From Larkinella humicola (GTDB taxonomy: Bacteria; Bacteroidota; Bacteroidia; Cytophagales; Spirosomataceae), in contig NZ_VTWS01000005.1 of assembly GCF_008727875.1 (NCBI RefSeq), forward strand, positions 310,001 through 374,000: DNA of 64,000 nt. Reading direction: 5' to 3'. Position numbers and translations under genes: made by a program. Positions 33,332 through 40,641 of this stretch are shown here, in pieces. Below the pieces are notes generated by a model. It was given only the letters and a program-made list of their open reading frames with translations, did not search any database and was not told the DNA's origin. Position 1 is the stretch's first letter, and each line of letters begins with the position of its first letter.

Positions 33332-36300
33332 TTAGAATGTCAGGTTGATGCCGATGGACGTTGTGCGGGACAGCGGATACGATGACATGTCGAAGCCGGG
33401 GGCCAGCGTGTTGTTGACCGTCACCGACTGCCCTTCGGGATTGGCTCCTTTGTAGCGGGTGAACGTCGCCAGATTCTGGCTGGTCAGGTAAAACCGGCAG
33501 TTGTTGACAAACCCGGTTTTTTTCACCCAGCTTTCGGGCAGCGAATACCCCAGCGTCAGGTTGCCGATCCGGAGGTAGCTCGCGTCTTCGACCCACAAAC
33601 TCGAAACCCGGTGGCCCAGGCTGGGCGTCAGAATGGGAATGCCATAGTGTTGGCCGTCGCCCGGTGTATCGGCGTTCCGCCAGCGGGCCGTCCACTCTTT
33701 GCTGACGTTGAAAAAGCCCTGGAGGTTGTCGACGGTCTGCCGCAAGCCGTTCATGACCTGCCCGCCATACTGTCCGCTCACGATGACGTTCAGATCGAAG
33801 CGGTTGTAGGAAAACCGGTTTGTAACGCCAAAGATGAACTTGGGGTGCGGGCTGCCGATCATCGTATAATCCAGCAGGTCGGTAATCACGCCATCGCCGT
33901 TCACATCCTTGTACTTGACATTGCCCTCATACACCTGCGGGGTTTTGATGATGGCCGGATTGGCAACATCCGCGGCCGTGTAGAGCCCGTCGAAAATGTA
34001 CCCAAAGAATTGACTGATGGGCTTGCCCACCACCGAAACGTGTGTGGGATTGTTGTCGTTGCTACCCGCCAGAATTCGGTCGCCGTTGTCGTTGAGCGAG
34101 AGCACTTTGTTGCGGTTAAAGGCCATGTTCAGGTTGACATCCCAGGTGAAGGCGCCCGAAACCGGGGTGCCGCCCAGCGCAATTTCGATCCCGGTATTCC
34201 GCACATTTCCCTTGTTGACCGTTTGGGCGTTGTAGCCGGTGATGGCCGGAATCACGTCGTTGAGCAGCATGTTCGTGCTTTTCCGGTAGTAATAATCCAG
34301 CGAGAGCGACAGGCGGTTTTGCAGGAATTCAAAATCCGCGCCGACGTCCACCTGATTCGAGACTTCCCAGCTTAGGTACGGGTTGGACAAACCCACGCTG
34401 GAAGCCGTCACCTGCGTGGTTCCGAAGACGTACGATTCGGCGTTGATCGACGCCAGGTGGGAATAATTACCGATGTTGTTATTACCGCTTCGCCCGTAGC
34501 TTGCCCGCAGTTTCAGGTCATTGATGATGCGGTTGCCTTTCAGGAAATCTTCTTCCGAAACCCGCCAGGCGGCCGCGACCGACGGAAACAGGGCGTAGCG
34601 ATTCCGGCTCCCAAACCGCGACGAACCGTCGGAGCGGAACGTGGTCGTCAGCAAATACCGGTCTTTGAAGGCGTAGTTGATACGGCCCAGGTACGAAATC
34701 ATGGCCCACTGATTAACGGTTTCGCCCCAGGCGCTGATGGTCTGCGCGGCATTAATGGTCTGAATCAGATCGTTTGTATACGGATTGGCCGTGAGGTTAA
34801 CGCCCGTTGACGTGCTTTTCTGGGTCGTATAGCCCAACAGCGCATCGAACCGGTGGTTGCCAATCGTTTTATCGTACGTCAGCGTGTTCTCGATCAGCCA
34901 GTCGAACCGCTCGCTGCGGGTGTTGTTCGACCGACCGGTGCCGACCGTCGGGGGCGTGTTGGACGCGCCGACCGTGGCGGGAATATACTGCTGGTATTTG
35001 GCCGTTGACCAGATGGTGTTCAGCGACGTTTTCGCCTTCAGACCCGGAATGATTTCCCACTCCACAAAAGCCGAACCGAGGTTCTGAAAGTCCTTCTCGG
35101 TCTGGATGGTTTCCCGCAACGTAAACAGCGGATTGGCAAAACTCCAGGCCGAATGGTATTTGCTTTGCGGGGACACGATGTACGGAATCAGGTTGCCGTT
35201 CTGGTCATACGGAGTCCGCAGCGGATTAGCCCACAGGCTGACGCCCAGAATATCCTCCCGGCTGGAATTGGTGTTGGTTCGTTTCTGGGTAATAAACGTG
35301 GGCTGGAGAATGGCGCTGACCTTGACGCGTTTGCCGAGGTTGGACTCAATACCCAGTTTGCTGCTATACCGCTCCACGCCCGTGTGCTTCAGAACGCCAT
35401 CCTGTTTGAAATACCCCATGCTGAAACTCAGCCGGGATTCTTTGGAACCTTTCTGAATGCTGACGTTGTGGTCTTCGATGGCGGCTGGCCGAAGCAGCAA
35501 ACCGTACCAGTCGGTGCCGTCACCGGTTAAGTTGTCGAGGTTGCGGTATTCCTGCGGATAGTCGTCGATCGTAGCTGCCCGTTTTTCGCGTTGCCGAACC
35601 ACAATGCCGATTTTATCCCGCTGCAATTCCGCAAATTCGCGTTCGTTCAGCATTTCGGGGCGTCCTCTCTGCGGAACCTGCTGCACCCCGCGCATGGACG
35701 ACACACTGACCTCGGTTCGGTCGAATTTTCCTTTTTTGGTTGTAATCATGATCACCCCGTTGGCTCCGCGCGAACCGTAAATGGCGGTCGACGACGCATC
35801 TTTCAGAATACTGACCGATTCAATGTCGTTCGGATTGATGAACAGCAACGGGTTGAGTGTCTGGTTCATGCCCGCCGAATACGGCATTCCGTCCACCACA
35901 TACAAAGGCTCGTTGCCCGCACCCAGCGAACCGCTGCCCCGGATTTTGATGGACGTTCCGCCCCCCGGTGCACCCGACGGCTGCTGAATCTGCACCCCGG
36001 CCACCTGCCCGATCATCTTCTGATCGATGGTCGAAACCGGCAGGCTACGAATGGCTTTCTGGTCGACCACCGCCACCGAACCCGTCAAATCCTGCGACCG
36101 TTGCGAACCGTAGCCGACTACGACGACTTCCTGCAACGCCTTGGTGTCGGCTTCCAGTGTAATAGTAAAAGTCGTTTGCTGCCCCAGCGCGACTTCCTGG
36201 CTCAGAAATCCGATCGACGAAACGACCAGACTCCCCCGAACTTCCAGCAGATTCAGACTGAACTGGCCCTCGGCATTGGTAGACGTGCCTAGGTTCGGAT

Positions 36301-36883
36301 TCTCCTTGTAGAGCACGGTGGCACCCGGAATGGCCTGGCCGTTCTGGTCGATTACCCGGCCGGTTACCGGCACCAGCGCAGCCGCGATTTTTTGACTGAT
36401 CGGGGCGAAAAAACCGCTGCCCCCCAGTTGAGAAGCCTCGCCGGAACGATCGTTGCCGTTGATCGGGCTGGAAGCCGGAGCCGGGTTTTGGGGTTTCTCC
36501 TTCTTCTCGGTCGACAGGGGCGCAATCAGGTAAAAACCGTCGTTCACTTTTTCGTAGCGCAACGGTTGCCCTTCCAGCACTTTTTTCAACGCCTTTTCGG
36601 CACTCGAAAACCGCTCGGTTTTGAGATCAACGGTGCGGTTATCCAGCAAATCCGACCGATAGGCAATGGAAATCTGAAACCGGTTTTCGATGTCTTTCAG
36701 CACGGAGGTCAGCAGGCGCCGTTGCACCTGGCTGGCTGGTTTTTCCGGCAGTTGCCGGTTGGGATTCCACGCCAGCACCTGACCGCTGACCGGTTGCCGG
36801 ATGGATAGCCCGATTACAACCAAACAAAATAGAGTTGTTCTATCCATAAAATAGAGTTTAGGCGTAGTGCGTCTTAGGTTCAT
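33332..36883 (-). CDS. SusC/RagA TonB-linked outer membrane transporter with STN signalling domain
   Basis: An 1183-residue TonB-dependent receptor. The signal peptide is best read from the second ATG (36847, MDRTTLFCLVVIGLSIRQPV); 36883 is the first. Domains in order: STN (about 55-125, LLTSVLKDIENRFQISIAYR), a carboxypeptidase-regulatory-like repeat (about 172-255, GRVIDQNGQAIPGATVLYKE), the TonB box and SusC signature (LQEVVVVGYGSQ), the plug (ASSTAIYGSRGANGVIMITT) and the barrel, ending GINLTF. The STN domain is the partner of FecR-type anti-sigma factors, and such a gene lies 17 bp upstream. It imports an oligosaccharide together with SusD and also reports its presence to the sigma factor. 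Confidence 0.96.
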   Translation of the reverse strand: MNLRRTTPKLYFMDRTTLFCLVVIGLSIRQPVSGQVLAWNPNRQLPEKPASQVQRRLLTSVLKDIENRFQISIAYRSDLLDNRTVDLKTERFSSAEKALKKVLEGQPLRYEKVNDGFYLIAPLSTEKKEKPQNPAPASSPINGNDRSGEASQLGGSGFFAPISQKIAAALVPVTGRVIDQNGQAIPGATVLYKENPNLGTSTNAEGQFSLNLLEVRGSLVVSSIGFLSQEVALGQQTTFTITLEADTKALQEVVVVGYGSQRSQDLTGSVAVVDQKAIRSLPVSTIDQKMIGQVAGVQIQQPSGAPGGGTSIKIRGSGSLGAGNEPLYVVDGMPYSAGMNQTLNPLLFINPNDIESVSILKDASSTAIYGSRGANGVIMITTKKGKFDRTEVSVSSMRGVQQVPQRGRPEMLNEREFAELQRDKIGIVVRQREKRAATIDDYPQEYRNLDNLTGDGTDWYGLLLRPAAIEDHNVSIQKGSKESRLSFSMGYFKQDGVLKHTGVERYSSKLGIESNLGKRVKVSAILQPTFITQKRTNTNSSREDILGVSLWANPLRTPYDQNGNLIPYIVSPQSKYHSAWSFANPLFTLRETIQTEKDFQNLGSAFVEWEIIPGLKAKTSLNTIWSTAKYQQYIPATVGASNTPPTVGTGRSNNTRSERFDWLIENTLTYDKTIGNHRFDALLGYTTQKSTSTGVNLTANPYTNDLIQTINAAQTISAWGETVNQWAMISYLGRINYAFKDRYLLTTTFRSDGSSRFGSRNRYALFPSVAAAWRVSEEDFLKGNRIINDLKLRASYGRSGNNNIGNYSHLASINAESYVFGTTQVTASSVGLSNPYLSWEVSNQVDVGADFEFLQNRLSLSLDYYYRKSTNMLLNDVIPAITGYNAQTVNKGNVRNTGIEIALGGTPVSGAFTWDVNLNMAFNRNKVLSLNDNGDRILAGSNDNNPTHVSVVGKPISQFFGYIFDGLYTAADVANPAIIKTPQVYEGNVKYKDVNGDGVITDLLDYTMIGSPHPKFIFGVTNRFSYNRFDLNVIVSGQYGGQVMNGLRQTVDNLQGFFNVSKEWTARWRNADTPGDGQHYGIPILTPSLGHRVSSLWVEDASYLRIGNLTLGYSLPESWVKKTGFVNNCRFYLTSQNLATFTRYKGANPEGQSVTVNNTLAPGFDMSSYPLSRTTSIGINLTF

Positions 36884-36900
36884 ACGATAAGGGTTAGGAA

Positions 36901-37893
36901 TTAGAGCTTATGGAGGGTGACGGTGGTTCCGGAACGTTTGATAGTCAGCGAGAAAAGTCTTTCGATCTGGATGAGCACATCGTCGGCGTCGGTGAGCGGC
37001 ATCGATCCCGACGCCCGCAGCCGCAGTAGCTCTTCCTGTGGTACCTGAACAGTCAGCCCGTAGTTATCCTGCAGGATTTCGATCAGATCGGCCAGGGTGG
37101 TTTGATCCAGCACCAGTCGTTTTTCTTTCCAGGCCGAAAACGGTTCCGGCCGGATGGTTCGCCACTGCTGGGTACCGTCGGCTTTTACTTCAAAAAACTG
37201 CCCTGGTTTCATCGTAATGCCCTGATCCGGCGCTTTATCGGGTTGGCTGAGTTTCACACTTCCCGACTCCAGCACCACCTTGACGGCTTTGGGGCGGGTA
37301 AAAACGTTGAACTCCGTTCCCAGCACCTGCACATCGAGCTGGCGGGCGTGAACAACAAATTTCTGGTGGTTTCGCTGGTGGGTCACGGAGAAAAAAGCCT
37401 CCCCTTCCAGCCAGACTTCGCGCGCGGCATCCGGTTTCCAGTTTCGGGCGAGTCGCAGGCTGGAGTTGGCGTTGAGCGTCACCCGGCTTCCGTCGTGTAA
37501 CGTAAGCTGCCGGGTTTCGCCGTATGCCGTCTGGTAGGTTTCGGGCGTGTTCTGGTACAGCCACCAGGCCAGTCCAGACAACAGAATTACACCTACGGAA
37601 GCCGCCACTGAAAGCCACGAACGGGACCACAACGGGCGCACAACCGGTTCTGACAGGCGGTTTTGCAACGACTGCCACGAGCGGTCGAGTTGTTCAGCAG
37701 GCACGGCGGGCGGCTGTTGGCTATACAGTATGAGAATCCGGGCGTGGGCAATGGCTTCCCGCTGGGCCGGATTGGCAGCGATGTACTGCTGCCAGAACCG
37801 GTCTTCCATGGCCGATGGATGCAACACCCAGCGCCGGAAGGCGGTATCAAAAATCCAGTCATCGGGCGTGAACAATTCGTATTCCGTTGCCAA
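36901..37893 (-). CDS. FecR-family anti-sigma factor
   Basis: A 330-residue single-pass membrane protein. The cytoplasmic N-terminus (about 1-88) includes HPSAMEDRFWQQYIAANPAQ, the sigma-binding part. One membrane helix follows (WLSVAASVGVILLSGLAWWL, about 94-113). The periplasmic FecR domain begins YQTAYGETRQLTLHDGSRVT and includes REVWLEGEAFFSVTHQ and FVVHARQLDVQVLGTEFNVF. The C-terminal STN-like DUF4974 domain has LADLIEILQDNYGLTVQVPQ. It lies between the ECF sigma gene (48 bp upstream) and susC (17 bp downstream), the normal order in glycan-sensing loci of Bacteroidota. Confidence 0.95.
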   Translation of the reverse strand: MATEYELFTPDDWIFDTAFRRWVLHPSAMEDRFWQQYIAANPAQREAIAHARILILYSQQPPAVPAEQLDRSWQSLQNRLSEPVVRPLWSRSWLSVAASVGVILLSGLAWWLYQNTPETYQTAYGETRQLTLHDGSRVTLNANSSLRLARNWKPDAAREVWLEGEAFFSVTHQRNHQKFVVHARQLDVQVLGTEFNVFTRPKAVKVVLESGSVKLSQPDKAPDQGITMKPGQFFEVKADGTQQWRTIRPEPFSAWKEKRLVLDQTTLADLIEILQDNYGLTVQVPQEELLRLRASGSMPLTDADDVLIQIERLFSLTIKRSGTTVTLHKL

Positions 37894-37941
37894 AGCGTTC
37901 CTGCTTTTTTGGAATACAGTCTGGCTCAGGCAAAAAGTACC

Positions 37942-38574
37942 CTATCGTTTAGAAGATTTTTTGAAAAAATACGGCAAAATCGGAATGAGACTTCCATAGA
38001 GAATCCGGGAGATGCGAACAGCCGGGCCAATGCGTTGGCGCAAAGCCTGCAACCCCTTCTGGATGAAGTTTTTAGCCGACTGGTGATTCACGCCCATCAC
38101 CTGCGCAATCTGCTCGAAAGAAAGACCGGAATAAAATTTGAGAACAATGGCTTCGCGCTGGCGTTCGGGAAGCTGCTCCAGGGCCTGGTTGAGTTGCTGC
38201 AATTGTTGATCCGATAGTTGCCGGATAATCAGGGCATCTTCCACCGATAGTTCGACCTGCGCCCCGGTTTCTGGCAAGGGATAGGAATCCTGCAGCCGGT
38301 TCAATAGGGTCAACTGGCGGAATAGCGTATTCCGCAATGACCCCAGCAAATAAAAAGCAACCCCGTCGGGAATCGGTTTCAGGTTACTGCCATACCGGTG
38401 CAGGTTCAGAAACAAATCCTGAATGCAATCTTCGACCAGCTTATCGTCATGGGTGAATGTCCGTCCATACCGAAACAAAACCGCATAGAACCGCCGGTAT
38501 AAGCGTTCGAAGGCGTCCGGACTCCCCGCACGAAACAATTCCCAGACTTCAGCATCGGTATGTTCCATCGCCAA
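37942..38574 (-). CDS. ECF-type RNA polymerase sigma factor
   Basis: A 210-residue sigma-70 family protein of the FecI-like type. Region 2 is FERLYRRFYAVLFRYGRTFT with DDKLVEDCIQDLFLNLHRYG. Region 4 is LEQLPERQREAIVLKFYSGL with SFEQIAQVMGVNHQSAKNFI and QKGLQALRQRIG as the DNA-binding helix-turn-helix. The C-terminus ends in a basic, hydrophobic tail (LYGSLIPILPYFFKKSSKR), which is common in Bacteroidota. It is expected to be held by FecR and to activate the susC-susD-sulfatase genes when the glycan arrives. Confidence 0.94.
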   Translation of the reverse strand: MAMEHTDAEVWELFRAGSPDAFERLYRRFYAVLFRYGRTFTHDDKLVEDCIQDLFLNLHRYGSNLKPIPDGVAFYLLGSLRNTLFRQLTLLNRLQDSYPLPETGAQVELSVEDALIIRQLSDQQLQQLNQALEQLPERQREAIVLKFYSGLSFEQIAQVMGVNHQSAKNFIQKGLQALRQRIGPAVRISRILYGSLIPILPYFFKKSSKR

Positions 38575-39031
38575 TCGGTTAATCTTCTTTTAATGCAATT
38601 TGAAAGATAAATGTGAATAAAAAAAGCAGTTCAGTAAACTCTTCTTTATAGCTAGTAATTCTATATAATAAATAGATTTATTCAGCAAAAACAGAGCCAG
38701 TGTGGCTACGCTGGCTTCTAACTGCAAACTTGGGATAAATCGTCGAATTCGCCAACACGACCGCCAGCAGAACCAACAAATACCCGAAATATCTAATCTA
38801 TCACACAGATTGTCCTATCGGCAACCGGAACGAGCTGCCCTATACCGGGCGACTCCTACATCGCCACCTACTTCCGGCAGACTATGCCCATTCGATCCGT
38901 GCGTTTTTCACCTGTCTCTTCCCACCTGATTCAACACTTTACCGGTTTTTTATTTCGGGTCAGTAGGAAATGGTCCTTCGTCTCTTTATGTGCTGCGGGT
39001 TCTGTGCAGAGTATAACGTATTTTATGCACC
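38575..39031. other. Gene-free region upstream of the sigma factor
   Basis: Nearly 460 bp without a credible gene. A 75-codon open frame (38702-38929) has no recognisable features. The A/T-rich part 38590-38700 is probably the promoter region of the ECF sigma gene on the minus strand (TTTATCTTTC read on that strand is close to, but not equal to, TAnnTTTG). The right end carries the small ORF and terminator described separately. Confidence 0.5.
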
Positions 39032-39070
39032 ATGCCTGAACAAACCAGTTCCATTTACCATCTCTATTAA
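39032..39070 (+). CDS. Possible 12-residue small ORF ending IYHLY
   Basis: ATG CCT GAA CAA ACC AGT TCC ATT TAC CAT CTC TAT TAA encodes MPEQTSSIYHLY. It stops 5 bases before a strong intrinsic terminator (39076-39102). Its end TACCATCTCTATT matches the small ORF at 9619, which is also followed by a terminator. Both ORFs are isolated from longer plus-strand genes downstream, so a standard attenuator leader peptide is not evident. It may be a tiny independent transcript. Coding status is unproven. Confidence 0.35.
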   Translation: MPEQTSSIYHLY

Positions 39071-39075
39071 CGACC

Positions 39076-39102
39076 GCCCGGACGATCCGTCCGGGCTTTT
39101 TT
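39076..39102 (+). terminator. Strong intrinsic terminator
   Basis: GCCCGGA (39076-39082) and TCCGGGC (39090-39096) pair with extra pairing inside the CGATCCG loop, followed by six T residues. It closes a plus-strand transcript that contains no gene except the 12-codon ORF at 39032, so something short is transcribed here. Confidence 0.88.
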
Positions 39103-39131
39103 CGTTTTGAAGCACAAGGATGGAGCCGAAA

Positions 39132-39419
39132 TTAAACCAGATAGTCGATTTCCAGGAACTCCGCGACGTTGTTCAGCCAGAATTGTTGCACAAAGCGGAC
39201 GTGATCGGGGTGGTGGTTGTACGCGTCGTACTGCTCCTGGCTGGCAAATTCCATCGACAGTCCAAAGTCATACGGGTTTTTCGGGCTAATTTGTTTCAGG
39301 CACTCGAACTGTTGCACCCCGGGAATCGCGACCAGCTTCCGGGCTTCGTTCAAAAAATTCTGTTCCTCCTGCGAACCAGCCGGATGTTTGAGTTTAAAGA
39401 CAACGGTATGACGGATCAT
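39132..39419 (-). CDS. Dabb-family (stress-responsive A/B barrel) protein
   Basis: A 95-residue protein when started at MIRHTVVFKLKHPAGSQEEQ, the family's usual beginning; the frame runs on upstream through the inverted repeat. The Dabb ferredoxin-like fold is seen in LNEARKLVAIPGVQQFECLK and YDFGLSMEFASQEQYDAYNH, ending HPDHVRFVQQFWLNNVAEFL. Family members act as dimers; some bind polyketides or modified sugars, and most have no known function. The gene follows the isomerase-like gene with only the hairpin in between. The start codon lies 15 bp downstream of the hairpin arm, so the hairpin may affect its translation. Confidence 0.9.
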   Translation of the reverse strand: MIRHTVVFKLKHPAGSQEEQNFLNEARKLVAIPGVQQFECLKQISPKNPYDFGLSMEFASQEQYDAYNHHPDHVRFVQQFWLNNVAEFLEIDYLV

Positions 39420-39433
39420 CGAACGACTGTTTG

Positions 39434-39547
39434 CATTGAAAATCGCCCCTAAATCCCCTAAAGTGGACTTGGACGCGGTTAATCCAGATTTAAAAAGTCC
39501 GGCAGCGGCCGACCGTCCTTTAGGGGATTTAGGGGCGATTTTCAATG
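39434..39547. repeat. Inverted-repeat element, family 1 copy B (30-bp arms)
   Basis: Perfect 30-bp arms (39434-39463 and 39518-39547) surround a 54-base centre. The inner arm GCCCCTAAATCCCCTAAAG and the core are shared with copy A at 18355-18458, in the opposite orientation. The outer arm bases CATTGAAAATC are unique to this copy yet pair perfectly. The element abuts the stop codon of the isomerase-like gene (39548-39550) and ends 15 bp before the Dabb start. Confidence 0.92.
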
Positions 39548-40417
39548 TCAACCCCAGCTTGCTTTCTGAATGTTGTCGATGCTGATTTTGATGCTTTCCA
39601 GCGGAGGGCGTTTACAGATGTCCTGCTCCACAAAATAATGCTTCATCCCAGCTTCCCCCGCTTTTTCAAAAATGGCCGCAAAGTCGATGGAACCGGTGCC
39701 TACTTCCGCGAATTCCTGCTCCGGTGTTTTTGCCATATCCTTCACGTGCCAGAGGGGAAAACGACCGGGGTATTTGGCGAAATAATCGGCGGGTTTCTGA
39801 CCGGTTTTCGAAATCCAGTACAAATCCATTTCCATCTGCACCGTCGTATTTTTCAGAATCAACTCATACGGCATCTGTCCGTCCACGCGCTCCGTAAACT
39901 CAAAATCGTGGTTGTGGTAGCCCAGCGTCAGCCCGGCTTTTTTCGCCGTTTCCTGACCCGCCGACAGCAGATCGACCAGTTGTTTGTAGTCCTCCGTTTT
40001 GCGCTCGTCGGCGGCCAGATACGCAATGATGATGTATTCCTGACCCACAGCGGCCGCATCGTCCACCACCTGCTGCCAGTTTTTAGTCAAGCCGTCCATC
40101 GGGCCCATTTGGGTTGAACGGGCCGTCAGAGTGTGTCCGCTAGGAGCCGACAAGCCATTGTCTTTCAGTATTTTAAGGTACTCAGTAGGGGTTTTTCCGA
40201 AGAATTTTCCACCGCCATACCCGAAGTTTTCCACTTCTTTATACCCCAGTTTGGCTACCTCCGCCAGGACGGTTTCGATCCCCTGTTTCTGAATGTCATC
40301 CCGGAGCGTATACAATTGCAAGCCTATGGTTTTGGCTTTTGCCGAACAGGCGTTCAGGCCAAGCATCGAGAGCGCACCAAGTCCTAAAGAGGTTCCAAGA
40401 AAGTTTCTGCGATTCAT
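39548..40417 (-). CDS. Sugar phosphate isomerase/epimerase-like TIM-barrel protein, exported lipoprotein
   Basis: A 289-residue protein. The N-terminus combines a twin-arginine-like start (MNRRNFLGTSLGLGALSMLG) with a lipobox (LNAC, Cys25), so it is probably exported and anchored. The body is an AP-endonuclease-2/xylose-isomerase-like barrel: KTIGLQLYTLRDDIQKQG, EVAKLGYKEVENFGYGGGKF, GYHNHDFEF with the metal-binding His, QMEMDLYWISKTG (Glu/Asp), and HVKDM plus VGTGSIDF near the end. Many such exported family members act on 3-keto-sugars or inositol derivatives together with DUF1080 proteins. The precise reaction is unknown. It heads a two-gene unit with the Dabb gene. Confidence 0.92.
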   Translation of the reverse strand: MNRRNFLGTSLGLGALSMLGLNACSAKAKTIGLQLYTLRDDIQKQGIETVLAEVAKLGYKEVENFGYGGGKFFGKTPTEYLKILKDNGLSAPSGHTLTARSTQMGPMDGLTKNWQQVVDDAAAVGQEYIIIAYLAADERKTEDYKQLVDLLSAGQETAKKAGLTLGYHNHDFEFTERVDGQMPYELILKNTTVQMEMDLYWISKTGQKPADYFAKYPGRFPLWHVKDMAKTPEQEFAEVGTGSIDFAAIFEKAGEAGMKHYFVEQDICKRPPLESIKISIDNIQKASWG

Positions 40418-40561
40418 GTTGATTCCGGTAAAATAGACGATTGGGTGAAGTATCTGGCGTAATCTTAATGTGTATTTTCAACACAATGATACCGCGTTTT
40501 GGCTTTGTGTCTATCTTACCCCTATAAATAATTTAATTTTTTCAGTCTGGAGTCCAGATTG

Positions 40562-40630
40562 ATAGGAACGCGGATGGAACAGATCGAACGGATTTGCACG
40601 GATTAAAATCCGTTCCATCCGCGTTCCTAT
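40562..40630. repeat. Inverted-repeat element, 19-bp arms
   Basis: Perfect arms ATAGGAACGCGGATGGAAC (40562-40580) and complement (40612-40630). The 31-base centre holds GAACGGATTT, which can also pair with AAATCCGTTC of the right side, giving an alternative stem. It lies 11 bp downstream of the DUF1501 stop codon (minus strand). Confidence 0.85.
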
Positions 40631-40641
40631 ACCCTAAGTGA

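Noticed and set aside
33180-33695. SusD with a 172-residue N-terminal extension
   Set aside because: The extension lies over the end of susC and would bury the lipoprotein signal MKKIVYVLGLFFLSAC.
38702-38929. 75-codon open frame upstream of the sigma factor
   Set aside because: No recognisable feature and lies where the sigma gene promoter is expected.
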